From assembly GCF_030161555.1 (NCBI RefSeq), contig NZ_BSUK01000001.1, forward strand, positions 3,100,001-3,164,000: 64,000 nt of DNA, read 5' to 3'. The DNA comes from Luteimicrobium album. Its GTDB lineage: Bacteria; Actinomycetota; Actinomycetes; Actinomycetales; Cellulomonadaceae. Below, in pieces: positions 42,890-53,106 of the stretch. The translations under genes and the position numbers were made by a program. Each line of letters starts with the position of its first letter. Position 1 is the first letter of the stretch. Below the pieces are notes generated by a model. The model did no database searches, was not told the DNA's origin, and was given only the letters and a program-made list of their open reading frames with translations.

Positions 42890-44811
42890 CGGCCCCGACC
42901 ACGAGCGTGGCCGCGTCGACGGGAGTCGGCAGCGGCCACGCCGGACGGACGCGCCTTCTGACGGACCTGCCGCACCACGACGGCTCCGAGTCGTACGTCC
43001 CTACCGGCACGCCCGCGCTCGGCGACGCCGTCCCCGTCCGCGTCCGGGTGCCCCACGGCCCCGACGGGCCCGGCGACGACGACGTGTGGGTCCGCGTGGT
43101 GCAGGACGGCGAGCCGCTCCTCGTCCAGGCGCGGCCGGAGCGCCGCGACGAGCACGAGACGTGGTTCGTCGCGGACGTCGTCGCGCACAACCCGGTGACG
43201 TCGTACCGGTTCTTCCTGGGGCCTTCGACCCGGCCCGGCGGCCACCGGTGGCTCACGGGCCGGGGCGTGGCGACGCGCGACGTGCCCGACGCATCCGACT
43301 TCCGGCTCAGCACCCACGCGCCGGCGCCGGGCTGGGGGACGGGCTCGTTCGTCTACCAGGTCTTTCCGGACCGGTTCGCGCGCTCGACCCGCGCCGACGC
43401 GCACGAGGCGCCGGAGTGGGCCGAGCCGAGGGCGTGGAACGACCCCGTCGACGGCTTCGGGCCGGGCGCCGGACGACAGCTCTACGGCGGCGACCTGTGG
43501 GGGATCGCGGAGCACCTCGACCACCTCGAGCGGCTCGGCGTCGACGTCCTCTACCTGACGCCGACGTTCCCGGGCCGGTCCAACCACCGCTACGACGCCA
43601 CGACGTTCGACCGGGTCGACCCGCTGCTGGGCGGCGACGAGGCGTTCGCCGCCCTGGCGCGCGCCGTGCACGCCCGGGGCATGCGGATCATGGGCGACCT
43701 GACGACCAACCACACGGGCGTCGGGCACGAATGGTTCCGCCGCGCGCTCGCGGAGCCCAGCGCGCCCGAGCGCGACTACTACTACTGGACCCCGGACGGG
43801 CACGTCGGGTGGCTCGGCCACCCGAGCCTGCCGAAGCTCGACCACGGTGCGCCGGGGCTCGCGGACCGGCTGGTCCGCGGCCCGGGCTCCGTCGTCGGGC
43901 GGTGGCTCGCGGGTGGCGACGGCGATCCGGACGCCGGTCTCGACGGCTGGCGGATCGACGTCGCCAACATGACGGGCCGGTACCGCGACGCGGACCGCGC
44001 GCACGCGGTGGCCCGCGAGATCCGGGCGACGATGGCGCAGGTGCGCCCCGACGCGCTCCTCGTCGGCGAGCACTTCCACGACTCCGGCGCCGACGCCCAG
44101 GGCGACGGCTGGCACGCCGTCATGAACTACTCGGCGTTCACGCGCCCGCTGTGGTCGTGGCTCGTGCCGCACGGTGCGGTGCGCTCGCTCGAGCTGCCCG
44201 GGCCGATCGCGCGACGCGACGGCTGCGCGACCGTCGCGACCATGCGGGAGTTCGCGTCCGCGGTGCCGTGGTCGGTCACGCGGTCGCAGTGGAACATGCT
44301 CGCGTCGCACGACACGCCCCGCCTGAGGACCATCGCCGGTTCGGCCGACCTCGCGCAGGCCGCAGCCACGATGCTCTTCACCTACCCGGGCACGCCGGTC
44401 GTGTTCGCGGGAGACGAGCTCGGGCTCGAGGGCCGCAACGGCGAGGAGTCGCGCACCCCCATGCCGTGGGACCGGCCGGGCGACCGCGACGAGGCGACGC
44501 TCGCGCACTATGCGACGCTCGCGCGCCTCCGGCGATCGAGCCGCGCGCTCCGCGAGGGCGGGCTGCGCTGGGTCATGGTCGACGACGACGCCGTCGCCTA
44601 CGTCCGCGAGACTGTCGACGAGCGTGTCCTCGTCCTGGTGGCGCGCGCACCGTGGCCGGGGGCCCACCTGCCCGCGGGCACCCTGCTCGGTGCTGACGCC
44701 CTCGAGACTCTGCTCGGCGACGCGCCGCTCCGGGTCTCAGGCAGAGGCGCCGACCGCGTGCTCGCGCTGCCCGGCGACGGGCCTGCTGCGTCCGTGTGGC
44801 GGCTCGTGTGA
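42886..44811 (+). CDS. GH13 maltodextrin-active enzyme (neopullulanase/cyclomaltodextrinase-like)
   Basis: A 641-residue cytosolic alpha-amylase family protein with an N-terminal beta-sandwich (about 30-145) followed by the catalytic barrel. Conserved regions are MGDLTTNHTGVGHEW, the nucleophile Asp in LDGWRIDVANMTGRY, the acid/base Glu in LLVGEHFHDSG and NMLASHDTPRLRTIAG. No signal sequence, so it acts on imported oligosaccharides together with the GH13 alpha-glucosidase. It is translationally coupled to malG and to the sugar kinase gene after it. Confidence 0.9.
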   Translation: MTAPTTSVAASTGVGSGHAGRTRLLTDLPHHDGSESYVPTGTPALGDAVPVRVRVPHGPDGPGDDDVWVRVVQDGEPLLVQARPERRDEHETWFVADVVAHNPVTSYRFFLGPSTRPGGHRWLTGRGVATRDVPDASDFRLSTHAPAPGWGTGSFVYQVFPDRFARSTRADAHEAPEWAEPRAWNDPVDGFGPGAGRQLYGGDLWGIAEHLDHLERLGVDVLYLTPTFPGRSNHRYDATTFDRVDPLLGGDEAFAALARAVHARGMRIMGDLTTNHTGVGHEWFRRALAEPSAPERDYYYWTPDGHVGWLGHPSLPKLDHGAPGLADRLVRGPGSVVGRWLAGGDGDPDAGLDGWRIDVANMTGRYRDADRAHAVAREIRATMAQVRPDALLVGEHFHDSGADAQGDGWHAVMNYSAFTRPLWSWLVPHGAVRSLELPGPIARRDGCATVATMREFASAVPWSVTRSQWNMLASHDTPRLRTIAGSADLAQAAATMLFTYPGTPVVFAGDELGLEGRNGEESRTPMPWDRPGDRDEATLAHYATLARLRRSSRALREGGLRWVMVDDDAVAYVRETVDERVLVLVARAPWPGAHLPAGTLLGADALETLLGDAPLRVSGRGADRVLALPGDGPAASVWRLV

Positions 44812-45665
44812 CCGCTCCCGAGCTGCTCGTCGCCGGGCCGGCGTCGTGGAACGAGATCGTCCACCTCGACGCGCTGCCCGACGCCACGCCGCACACGGTC
44901 TTCGCGAACGCCTCGTACTGCACGGTCGGCGGCACGTCGGCGGGCAAGGCGCTCAACCTCGCCGCGCTCGGCCGCCGCGTCCTGCTGCGGACCGTCCTCG
45001 GCGACGACGACGCCGGGCGGTCCGTGCGCGCCGCGCTCGACGTTCCCGGGCTCGAGCTCGCCGCGGCGACCGCCTCCGACGGGCGCACCGAACGACACCT
45101 CAACCTCATGGGCGCGGGGTCGGAGCGCCTGTCCGTGTACCTGCACGCGCCGTCCGACGTCGCCACGGGCGACCCGGGCTGGGACCGGACGCTCGCCGCG
45201 CTCGACGAGGTGCGCGCCGTCGTCGTCGACCTGGCGCCGCACGCGCAGCCGCTCCTCGCCGAGGCCGCCCGGCGCGGCGTTCCGGTGTGGGCGGACGTCC
45301 ACGACTGGGACGGGCGCGCGCCGTTCCACCGGCCGTGGGTCGACGCCGCCGCGTACCTGTTCCTCAGCTCCGAGCGGCTGCCCGCGTACCGGGAGCTCAT
45401 GACCGAACGGGTCGCTGCGGGCGCGCGGCTCGTCGTGTGCACGCACGGCGCCGCCGGAGCGACGGCCCTCGACGGCGCCGGCCGGTGGCACGAGGTCGAC
45501 GCGGTCCCCGTCGAGCGGGTCGTCGACACGAACGGGGCGGGCGACGGGTTCGTCGCCGGGTTCCTGGACGCCCAGCTCGACGGCGCCGACGTCCCCGAGG
45601 CGCTCGCCGCGGGCGCCTCGCGCGCGGCCCGCGTCGTGACGAGCGAGGCCCTCGCTCCGGCATGA
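44808..45665 (+). CDS. PfkB-family carbohydrate kinase
   Basis: A 285-residue ribokinase-like enzyme. Family blocks are GGTSAGKALNLAALGRRVLL (substrate/Gly-rich region), SVYLHAPSDVA and the catalytic signature VVDTNGAGDGFVAGFL with the conserved Asp base. The GTG start overlaps the stop of the GH13 gene, so it is part of the maltodextrin operon. What it phosphorylates is not clear. A kinase after maltodextrin hydrolysis would be expected to be a ROK-type glucokinase, and PfkB enzymes more often act on ribose, fructose or nucleosides. Confidence 0.85.
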   Translation: MTAPELLVAGPASWNEIVHLDALPDATPHTVFANASYCTVGGTSAGKALNLAALGRRVLLRTVLGDDDAGRSVRAALDVPGLELAAATASDGRTERHLNLMGAGSERLSVYLHAPSDVATGDPGWDRTLAALDEVRAVVVDLAPHAQPLLAEAARRGVPVWADVHDWDGRAPFHRPWVDAAAYLFLSSERLPAYRELMTERVAAGARLVVCTHGAAGATALDGAGRWHEVDAVPVERVVDTNGAGDGFVAGFLDAQLDGADVPEALAAGASRAARVVTSEALAPA

Positions 45666-45672
45666 TGGGCGG

Positions 45673-46323
45673 GTGACCGAACCCGGGGTGGCTTCCGCAG
45701 TCCGGCACGTCCTGTTCGACGCCGACGGCGTGCTGCAGGTCGTGCCCGACGGCGACTGGTACGCGCTCGTGGAGCCGTACGTCGGCGAGCGGGCGCGCGA
45801 GTTCCTCCACCGGGCGTGGAAGCTGGAACGTCCCACCCTGGCGGGTGAGGGAGCGCTCCTGCCCCTCCTCGCGGGCCTGCTCGAGGAGTACGGCGTCCGT
45901 GCCTCGGCCGACGAGGTGTTCGCGGCGGCCTGGTGCCGGCTCGACGTCGTCCCCGAGACGCTCGCCGTCGCGCGGGCGCTGCGGAGGAACGGCTACGGGA
46001 TCCACCTCGGCACCAACCAGGACGCGGGCCGCGCCGCCTACCTGCGTTCGGCCTTCGGGTACGACACCCTCTTCGACACGAGCTGCTACTCGTGCGAGCT
46101 CGGGATCGCCAAGCCCGACCCGGCGTTCTTCGTCGAGGCGGCCCGCCGGATCGGCGCCGCGCCGCACGAGATCCTGTTCGTCGACGACACGGCCGCGAAC
46201 GTCGAGGGCGCCGCCGTCGCGGGCCTCGTCGCGTTCCGGTGGTCCGTCGACGACGGGCACGCCGCGCTCCTCGACCTGCTCGCACGGCACGGGGTCGACG
46301 GCCGCGACGTCGTTAAGGTGTGA
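45673..46323 (+). CDS. HAD-superfamily hydrolase (subfamily IA)
   Basis: A 216-residue haloacid-dehalogenase-like phosphatase. Motif I is [12 protein letters not shown] (nucleophile DxD variant), motif [17 protein letters not shown], motif III Lys in [18 protein letters not shown] and motif [16 protein letters not shown]. It lies seven bases after the sugar kinase and may clear sugar phosphates made by the operon, but the substrate is not evident. The dgt promoter hexamer TAAGGT overlaps its last codons. Confidence 0.85.
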   Translation: MTEPGVASAVRHVLFDADGVLQVVPDGDWYALVEPYVGERAREFLHRAWKLERPTLAGEGALLPLLAGLLEEYGVRASADEVFAAAWCRLDVVPETLAVARALRRNGYGIHLGTNQDAGRAAYLRSAFGYDTLFDTSCYSCELGIAKPDPAFFVEAARRIGAAPHEILFVDDTAANVEGAAVAGLVAFRWSVDDGHAALLDLLARHGVDGRDVVKV

Positions 46324-46325
46324 CC

Positions 46326-47624
46326 GTGCACACCAACCCGCTGCGTCCCGCCGCAGGGGCCCCCGTGGCGGGCTACGACGACGCCGCCGAGGAGCGCTGG
46401 CTCCCCGAGCCTCCCAAGTCGAGCGCCCGGACCGCCTTCGAGCGCGACCGGGCGCGACTCGTCCACTCGTCCGCGCTGCGCCGGCTCGGCGCCAAGACCC
46501 AGGTGCTCGGTCCGGGGACCGACGACTTCGTCCGCACCCGCCTGACCCACACGCTCGAGGTCGCGCAGGTGGGCCGCGAGCTCGGCAAGGCGCTCGGGTG
46601 CGACCCCGACGTCGTCGACAGCGCGTGCCTCGCGCACGACCTCGGTCACCCGCCGTTCGGGCACAACGGCGAACGCGCGCTGGCCGAGGTCGCCGCCGAC
46701 ATCGGCGGGTTCGAAGGCAACGCGCAGACGCTGCGCCTCCTCACCCGGCTGGAGCCCAAGCGCGTCGCGCCGGACGGCCGGTCGGTGGGCCTCAACCTGA
46801 CGCGCGCGACCCTCGACGCCGCGACGAAGTACCCGTGGGGACCAGGGGAGGGGCCCCTGCGAGCCGACGGCACCCCGACGCCCAAGTTCGGCGTGTACGA
46901 CGACGACCGCGAGGTCTTTGCGTGGCTCCGAGCGGGCGTCCCCGGCGGTCCGGACAGCCACGCGCGCTGCATCGAGGCCGACGTCATGGACCTCGCCGAC
47001 GACATCGCCTACAGCGTCCACGACGTCGAGGACGCCGTCGTCGGCGGGCGCCTCGACCTCGCGGTGCTGGCGGAGGACGAGTCGCGCGCGCGAGTCGTCG
47101 AGGCCGTGCACGCCTGGTACGGGCGCCAGCTCGACGCTGCCGCGCTCGAGGCGGCCGTCGACCGCCTGCTCGCCACCGGCGACCTCGTCACCGGGTTCGA
47201 CGGCTCCCGCCGCGCGCTCGCGACCCTCAAGGACGCGACGAGCCAGCTCATCGGCCGCTTCAGCAGGTCCGCGCAGCACGCCACCCGCGAGGCCTACGGG
47301 GACGGGCGCCTCACCCGCTACGCCGCGCGGCTCGTGGTCCCGGACGAGACGACGGCGGAGATCCTCGTGCTCAAGGGCGTCGCCGTCGCGTACGTCATGG
47401 CGCCCCGCGAGGCCGAGCCGCTGTACCTGCGCCAGCGCGAGATCATCGCCGACCTGGCGCGCGTCCTGCTCGACCGGGCGCCGTCGGCGCTCGAACCCCA
47501 CTTCGCCGAGGACTTCGAGGCCGCCCCCGACGACGCGGCCCGGCTGCGCGTCGTCGTCGACCAGGTCGCGGCCCTCACCGACCTGTCAGCCATGCAGCTC
47601 CACGCACGACTCGTGCGCGCCTGA
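46326..47624 (+). CDS. dgt: Deoxyguanosinetriphosphate triphosphohydrolase-like protein
   Basis: An HD-domain dNTPase of about 432 residues that removes triphosphate from dNTPs. The metal site comes from [18 protein letters not shown] and [19 protein letters not shown], with the distal Asp in [17 protein letters not shown]. The N-terminus [20 protein letters not shown] and RRLGAKTQV are typical. GTG 46326 has TAAGGT six bases upstream, so a leaderless mRNA is likely; GTG 46320 would add two residues. In actinobacteria this gene usually lies just upstream of dnaG, as here. Confidence 0.93.
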   Translation: MHTNPLRPAAGAPVAGYDDAAEERWLPEPPKSSARTAFERDRARLVHSSALRRLGAKTQVLGPGTDDFVRTRLTHTLEVAQVGRELGKALGCDPDVVDSACLAHDLGHPPFGHNGERALAEVAADIGGFEGNAQTLRLLTRLEPKRVAPDGRSVGLNLTRATLDAATKYPWGPGEGPLRADGTPTPKFGVYDDDREVFAWLRAGVPGGPDSHARCIEADVMDLADDIAYSVHDVEDAVVGGRLDLAVLAEDESRARVVEAVHAWYGRQLDAAALEAAVDRLLATGDLVTGFDGSRRALATLKDATSQLIGRFSRSAQHATREAYGDGRLTRYAARLVVPDETTAEILVLKGVAVAYVMAPREAEPLYLRQREIIADLARVLLDRAPSALEPHFAEDFEAAPDDAARLRVVVDQVAALTDLSAMQLHARLVRA

Positions 47625-47657
47625 CGATCGCGGCGACCGCCGCTCAAGGAGAAGCCT

Positions 47658-48530
47658 GTGCACGCCGTCCTGTGGACCGCCCTCGGAGTCACGCTCGCCA
47701 CCTGGCTGCTCGCCGTCGTCACACGCGACGCCTCGTGGGTCGACCGGATCTGGTCGATCGTGCCCGTCGCCTACGCCTGGATCTTCACCGGCACGGGTGG
47801 GTGGGACGCGCGGGCCGTGCTCGTGTCGGTGCTCATCACCTGCTGGGGAGCGCGCCTCACGTTCAACTTCGCACGCAAGGGCGGTTACAGCGGGACCGAG
47901 GACTATCGGTGGCCGATCCTGCGCCGTCGGATGAAGCCGTGGCAGTGGCAGGTTTTCCTCCCGCTGTTCGTCTCGGGGTTCCAGAACGCCCTGCTCGTCG
48001 CCATCACGCTCCCGGTGTGGAGCATGGGGTGCGTCCCCGCCGGCACCGCCGTCGGATGGATCTCGTATGCGCCGCTCGACCACGTGACCTTCGCCGTCAC
48101 GCCGGCCGACCTGCACCCCGTCGGCGGGTGGGACGTCCTCCTGGTCGCGCTGTTCGTGCTCTTCCTCGCCGGCGAGACGTGGGCCGACCAGCAGCAGTGG
48201 GTCTTCCACCGCCGCAAGCACGACGCCGCCGCCCGGGGAGAGACCGTCGAGCCCGGCTTCCTCGACACGGGCCTCTTCCGGTACTCGCGCCACCCCAACT
48301 TCTTCTGCGAGCAGGCCCAGTGGTGGGTGGTGTGGCTGTTCGCCGTCGTCGCACGCGGTGAGGACTGGGGCTGGACCGTCGTGGGCGCCGTCGCGCTCAC
48401 CGGCCTGTTCGTCGGGTCGACGCGGTTCACCGAGTCGCTGTCGGCGGCCAAGTACCCGGCGTACGCGGGCTACCAGCGCCGGACGTCGATGTTGGTCCCG
48501 TGGTGGCCGCGCCGGGCCGCCACTGCCTGA
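47658..48530 (+). CDS. DUF1295 membrane protein (steroid 5-alpha-reductase-like)
   Basis: A 290-residue integral membrane protein with about six helices. The C-terminal signature of the isoprenylcysteine methyltransferase/steroid reductase fold is present: DTGLFRYSRHPNFFCEQAQW and AKYPAYAGYQRRTSMLVPW. The GTG start is fixed by aaggag six bases upstream. The family may reduce or methylate hydrophobic substrates; no substrate is known for this group. It forms an apparent single-gene unit behind dgt. Confidence 0.85.
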   Translation: MHAVLWTALGVTLATWLLAVVTRDASWVDRIWSIVPVAYAWIFTGTGGWDARAVLVSVLITCWGARLTFNFARKGGYSGTEDYRWPILRRRMKPWQWQVFLPLFVSGFQNALLVAITLPVWSMGCVPAGTAVGWISYAPLDHVTFAVTPADLHPVGGWDVLLVALFVLFLAGETWADQQQWVFHRRKHDAAARGETVEPGFLDTGLFRYSRHPNFFCEQAQWWVVWLFAVVARGEDWGWTVVGAVALTGLFVGSTRFTESLSAAKYPAYAGYQRRTSMLVPWWPRRAATA

Positions 48531-48553
48531 GAGCGTCTCTGACGGGACCGAGG

Positions 48554-48697
48554 TCAAGCCCGCGACGGGGTGTCGTCGTACTCGACGTACGCCGCCTCGA
48601 CCTCGCACGCCGTGCAGCGGAACCACCAGACGACCGCGGCGAAGGTGCCGAAGTCGCGGCGCTGCGGTTCCAGCTCGATCTGGGGGTGCTCGCACAT
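48554..48697 (-). CDS. Small Cys/His-containing protein (47 residues)
   Basis: A short gene: ATG at 48697 with aaggag six bases upstream and a TGA at 48554. It encodes a 47-residue acidic protein beginning MCEHPQIELEPQRRDFGTFA and containing WWFRCTACEVEAAYVEYD. CxH near the start and CxxC at residues 28-31 could bind one zinc, as in mini zinc ribbons. Codon use fits the genome and the ribosome binding site is strong. It is convergent with the DUF1295 gene. Function unknown; an adaptor or regulatory role is only a guess. Confidence 0.7.
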   Translation of the reverse strand: MCEHPQIELEPQRRDFGTFAAVVWWFRCTACEVEAAYVEYDDTPSRA

Positions 48698-48853
48698 GGG
48701 TGCTCCTTCGACGGCGGTGGGGGTGGGCGACGATCCTCGCGCCCGACACCCACACGAGAGGTCCAGGACAGCAGGAGAGACGGATCCCTGATGCCGTTCG
48801 TGACCTCCCGTGCGCCGCTCAGGGCTGCACGCTGCCGACGGGGCCGCTCACGC

Positions 48854-49306
48854 TCAGCTCGCGTCGGTCGCCATCCACGCGTCGGAGGCCCGCTGGACGT
48901 CCGCGGCGGTGATCTCGGGTGCGACGTGGACGAAGAACCAGCGGTGACCGAACGGGCAGCGCAGCTCGGACTGCCGGAAGCCCTCGAACCAGTCGACGGG
49001 CTCGGCCACGGCCGTCGCTCCTGCGGCGACGGCACGCGCGAACGTTGCGTCGACGTCGTCGGCGCTGGACAGGTTCACGGTGAACGACACCGGCACGAAG
49101 CCCGCCGGGTCAGGCGCCACCGACGAACCGGCGAACGCCGTCGCGACCGTGAACGTCGAGCCGCCGAGGCTCAGGTCCGAGTGGATGATCGCCTCGCCAG
49201 CGGTGATCGCGTCGATCACCTCGGCGCCGAACGCCGCCACGTAGTAGTCGATGGCCGCGCGGGCGTCGGTCACGGTCAGGTTCGGGTGCAAGGTGGAGTT
49301 CTGCAT
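48854..49306 (-). CDS. VOC-superfamily protein (glyoxalase-like, PhnB type)
   Basis: A 150-residue VOC protein resembling PhnB/YdcE-type members: NLTVTDARAAIDYYVAAFGA, IHSDLSLGGSTFTVATAF, FTVNLSSADDVDATFARAVA and the closing SELRCPFGHRWFFVHVAPEI. The ATG at 49306 has gagga upstream; an upstream in-frame ATG adds residues with no family match. It is divergent from an AraC-type regulator, which may control it. The substrate is unknown. Confidence 0.82.
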   Translation of the reverse strand: MQNSTLHPNLTVTDARAAIDYYVAAFGAEVIDAITAGEAIIHSDLSLGGSTFTVATAFAGSSVAPDPAGFVPVSFTVNLSSADDVDATFARAVAAGATAVAEPVDWFEGFRQSELRCPFGHRWFFVHVAPEITAADVQRASDAWMATDAS

Positions 49307-49379
49307 GGTCGTCTCCTCGGCGTGGTCGGAACGGTACGTCTCCATGCTCGTGTCGGCGCCACCTGGCAGTCTTGCAGGA

Positions 49380-50386
49380 ATGCGACAGGTGTTCGACGAC
49401 GTCCGGTCGGCTCACGTGGCCCGCGAGGCGGCGGGACGGTCCACCGACGGGATCGTCGACCCTACCGGCGCGCGGGCGTGGTTCACGCTCGACCGCAGGG
49501 CGCCGAGCCCCGAGCTCGCGGACGTCGTCGGGTGGTACTGGGTGAGCCGCTGGAACCTGGGCGCGCGGTCCCACGTCCAGCCGGTCATCGCGCACCCGGT
49601 GGTGAACGTCGTCGCCGAGCCGCACGGCTTCGCGGCGCACGGCTTCGTCCCGGGCGTCGACGAGCGACGCCTCACCGGGCACGGCGTCGCCGTGGCGGCG
49701 ATGCTCCGCCCGGGCGCGTTCGCCGTCCTCAGTCGCGGCGCGACCCTCGCGCCGCCCGCGCGGCCCTCTCCGGGCGCCCCGCCCCGGACCATGCCGGCGG
49801 CCGACCTCTTCGGCTCCGCGGCCGCCACGGCAGGTGCCCTCGCGGTCGAGGACGGTCTCGACGGCCGGGTCGACGACGCCGTCGCGCACCTCGACGCGCT
49901 CCTGCGCCCGCTCGTCGCCGCACGCCGCCAGGCGCCCGACGCGCAGCGGGCCTGGCGGGACCTCGCGCTCGTCACCGCGGCGGTCGACGCGGCCCGCGAC
50001 GCCGTCGGTCCGGGGAGACGGTCGACGTGCTCGCGCGGCACCTCGCGGTCTCCGTGCGGGGACTGCAGCGCGCGTTCGAGCGGATCGTCGGGGTCGGGCC
50101 CAAGTGGGTGCTGCAACGCCAACGCGTGCACCGCGCGGCCGAGCTCCTCGCCGTCGACCCGACCCAGGACCTCGCGGCGCTCGCGGAGGGCGTCGGCTAC
50201 TACGACCAGGCGCACTTCACGCGCGACTTCGTCACGGCGACCGGGACGACGCCGGGCGCGTACGCGCGCCGGTGCGCGGCGAGCCTCGCGGCGCTCGGCC
50301 CGGGACGGGTCGCCGACGGCGGCGGTCCCGTGCGCACGGGCCGCGCCCTGGGTGGGGCCGCCCGGGGGACCGCCGCGCGCACCTAG
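49380..50386 (+). CDS. AraC-family transcriptional regulator (one apparent frameshift)
   Basis: A regulator of about 335 residues. The N-terminal sensor domain (DVVGWYWVSRWNLGARSHVQ, HPVVNVVAEPHG) is of the DUF6597-like type seen in many actinobacterial AraC proteins. The C-terminal double helix-turn-helix is LARHLAVSVRGLQRAFERIV, then GVGPKWVLQRQRVHRAAELL and ALAEGVGYYDQAHFTRDFVT. One G is missing at 50012-50015 (ccggggagacgg), just before the DNA-binding domain. It is divergent from the VOC gene, with a 73-bp shared region. Confidence 0.85.
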
Positions 50387-50396
50387 GATGGGAGGC

Positions 50397-52345
50397 GTGG
50401 CAGGCCGGATCCGACGCGAGGACGTGGATGCCGTCCGCGACCGCACGCGGATCGAGGAGATCGTCGGCCAGCACGTCACGCTGCGGCCCGCGGGCGTGGG
50501 CTCACTCAAGGGCCTGTGCCCCTTCCACGACGAGCGCACCCCGTCCTTCCACGTGCGGCCCCAGGTGGGGCGGTGGCACTGCTTCGGCTGCGGCGAGGGC
50601 GGCGACGTCATCTCGTTCGTGCAGAAGGTCGACGGGCTCGGTTTCACGGAGGCCGTCGAGTACCTGGCCGGCCGGGTCGGGATCCAGCTCCGCTACGAGG
50701 ACGGCGGCGGGCCGCGCACGCGCGAGGAGCCCGGTCGCCGGCAGCGCCTGCTCGACGCGAACCGCCAGGCGTCGGCCTACTACACCGAGCAGCTCGTCAG
50801 TCCCGGTGCGGCCGCGGGCCGCGCGTTCCTGGCCGAGCGCAGCTTCGAGCGCGCGGACGCCGAGACGTTCGGGGTCGGGTACGCGCCCCAGGGCTGGGAC
50901 AACCTGCACCGCCACCTGCGTTCCAAGGGCTTCACCGACGCCGAGCTCCTCGCCGCCGGGCTCGTCACCCAGGGCCAGCGCGGCGTGTACGACCGGTTCC
51001 GGGGGCGCCTGATCTGGCCGATCCGCGACGTCACCGGGGAGGTCGTGGGCTTCGGTGCGCGCCGCCTGTTCGACGAGGACCAGGGCCCCAAATACCTCAA
51101 CACCCCCGAGACGACGCTCTACAAGAAGTCGCAGGTCCTCTACGGGATCGACCTCGCGAAGCGGAGATCGCCAAGCAGCGCCGGGCGGTCGTCGTCGAGG
51201 GCTACACCGACGTCATGGCCGCGCACCTGTCCGGCGTGACGACCGCGGTCGCGACCTGCGGCACGGCGTTCGGCTCCGACCACGCCCGGATCGTGCGGCG
51301 CCTGCTCGGCGACACGTCCGCGGGAGGCGGGGTGCAGCTCGCGAGCGGGCAGTCCGTGGGCGGCGAGGTCATCTTCACGTTCGACGGCGACGCCGCCGGG
51401 CAGAAGGCCGCGCTGCGGGCGTTCGGGGAAGACCAGCGCTTCTACGCCCAGACGTTCGTGGCCGTCGAGCCGACCGGCAAGGACCCGTGCGAGCTGCGGC
51501 TCGCGGGCGGCCCCGAGGCGGTCCGTGCGCTCGTGGACGGCCGTCTGCCCCTGTTCGAGTTCGTCGTCCGCTCGACCATCGCGCGCTACGACCTCGCGAC
51601 CCCGGAGGGCCGGGTGGGCGCGCTGCGCGAGGCCGCCCCCGTCATCGCGGGCATCCGCGACACCGCCCTCCGCCCCGAGTACGCACGGCTCCTCGCCGGC
51701 TGGCTCGGGATGGACTCCGACACGGTCCGCCGCGCCGTCTCCTCGGCCAAGCCCCCTCGCCTCACGCCCGAGCGGGTCGAGGGCGGCCGGGACCCTGGAA
51801 GCCGGAGGACGCCGTCGGGCGCGGAGCCGAGCGCGGCGCCGCCCGCACCGACGCTCGTGCGGCCCAATCCGCGCGACCCCGTCGCCGCGCGCGAGCGGCA
51901 GGCGCTCGAGGTCGTGCTGCAGGTCCCGCACGCGCTCGACGCCGCGATGTTCGACGCCCTCGGGCCCGAGACTTTCGCGGTCCCTGCGTGGCGTGCCGTG
52001 CACGACGCCGTCCGCGCCGCCGGCGGACTGGCCGCGGCCGCAGCACGGCCCGAGTCCGCGTGGGTGGAGCTCGTGGGGGAGCAGGCGCCCGAGCCGGTCC
52101 GCCCGCTCATCACCGAGCTCGCGGTCACGCCGCTACCAGCGGACCGGTCCGAGGCCCTCGCCTCGTACGCACAGGGCGTCGTCCGGTCGCTCGTGGACCT
52201 GGGCCTCACCCGTCAGATCGCCGACCTGCGCGGGCGCCTGCAACGCACCGACCCGACGGCCGACGCGGAGGGCTACGCCCGGACGTTCCAAGAGCTGCTC
52301 GCCATCGAGCAGCAGCGGCGCGTGCTGCGGGAGTCCGTGGCCTGA
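50397..52345 (+). CDS. dnaG: DNA primase DnaG (one apparent frameshift)
   Basis: The primase that makes RNA primers for replication. The N-terminal zinc-binding domain is GLCPFHDERTPSFHVRPQVG with HCFGCGEGGD. The catalytic Toprim core has VVVEGYTDVMAAHLSGVTTA and VIFTFDGDAAGQKAALRAF, and a C-terminal DnaB-interaction domain follows. One G is missing near 51162-51166 (gcggagatc for gcgggagatc), directly before the Toprim domain; DnaG is essential, so this must be a sequence error or an odd local variant. Length about 650 residues. GTG 50397 has TAGGAT seven bases upstream, so it is probably leaderless. Confidence 0.95.
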
Positions 52346-52383
52346 CCCGACGCGTCGGAGGATCAGTGTCGAGTCGAGCAGGC

Positions 52384-52418
52384 CGAAGGCCCGGATCCCA
52401 AGGGATTCCGGGCCTTCG
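52384..52418. terminator. Terminator hairpin between dnaG and tRNA-Asn
   Basis: A 12-bp inverted repeat (52384-52395 cgaaggcccgga and 52407-52418) with further partial pairing (tccc/ggga) inside. It lies after the dnaG stop and after the 3' end of the minus-strand tRNA, so it can serve both. Confidence 0.75.
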
Positions 52419-52431
52419 CGCCGTCGTAGAG

Positions 52432-52504
<73 letters not shown>

Positions 52505-52707
52505 TCGCGGGGTAAAGCCTAGCAGCCCGGACAGGGTGCTTCGGACCATCGCAGGTGGTCATCCGTTCCGGGTGAACTGATCGGACGAGCCGTGCTCTTC
52601 CCGCGCCAAACGCACACACCGGTGCTAGTTTCCGAAGCATCGTGAGGCGGACGTCCCGGGCGCTTGCGTCACGACCCGGACATCTTCACCTGCCGAGGAG
52701 GCACACC

Positions 52708-53082
52708 GTGAGCTTCTGGAACTACTTCTGGCTCGTCGTCGAGATCTTCTTCTTCTTCGCGTACCTCGTCGTCCTGTTCATGATCATCACGGACCTGTTC
52801 CGCGACCACAAGCTCTCGGGCTGGTGGAAGGCGCTGTGGGTGATCTGCCTCATCATCTTCCCGTTGATCACGGCCCTCGTGTACGTGATCGCGCGGGGCA
52901 ACGGTATGGCCGCGCGGCAGGTCCAGGCACAGCAACAGGCCAGGGCCGCGACCGACAGCTACATCCGTGAGGTCGCCGGTGCGTCGCCCGCCGACCAGAT
53001 CGCGACCGCCAAGGAGCTCCTCGACTCCGGCGCCATCGACCAGGCCGAGTTCGACAAGCTCAAGGCCGCAGCGCTCGCCTGA
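52708..53082 (+). CDS. Small membrane protein with PLDc_N-like and SHOCT domains
   Basis: A 124-residue protein. Two membrane helices (FWLVVEIFFFFAYLVVLFMI and LWVICLIIFPLITALVYVIA) form the PLDc_N-type N-terminus found in many small actinobacterial membrane proteins. A linker and a SHOCT motif at the C-terminus follow (ATAKELLDSGAIDQAEFDKL). The GTG start has gaggag seven bases upstream. SHOCT domains are thought to mediate oligomerisation; the cellular role is unknown. Confidence 0.83.
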   Translation: MSFWNYFWLVVEIFFFFAYLVVLFMIITDLFRDHKLSGWWKALWVICLIIFPLITALVYVIARGNGMAARQVQAQQQARAATDSYIREVAGASPADQIATAKELLDSGAIDQAEFDKLKAAALA

Positions 53083-53106
53083 GCGCTCGACCGCGGAGGC
53101 AGCGAG

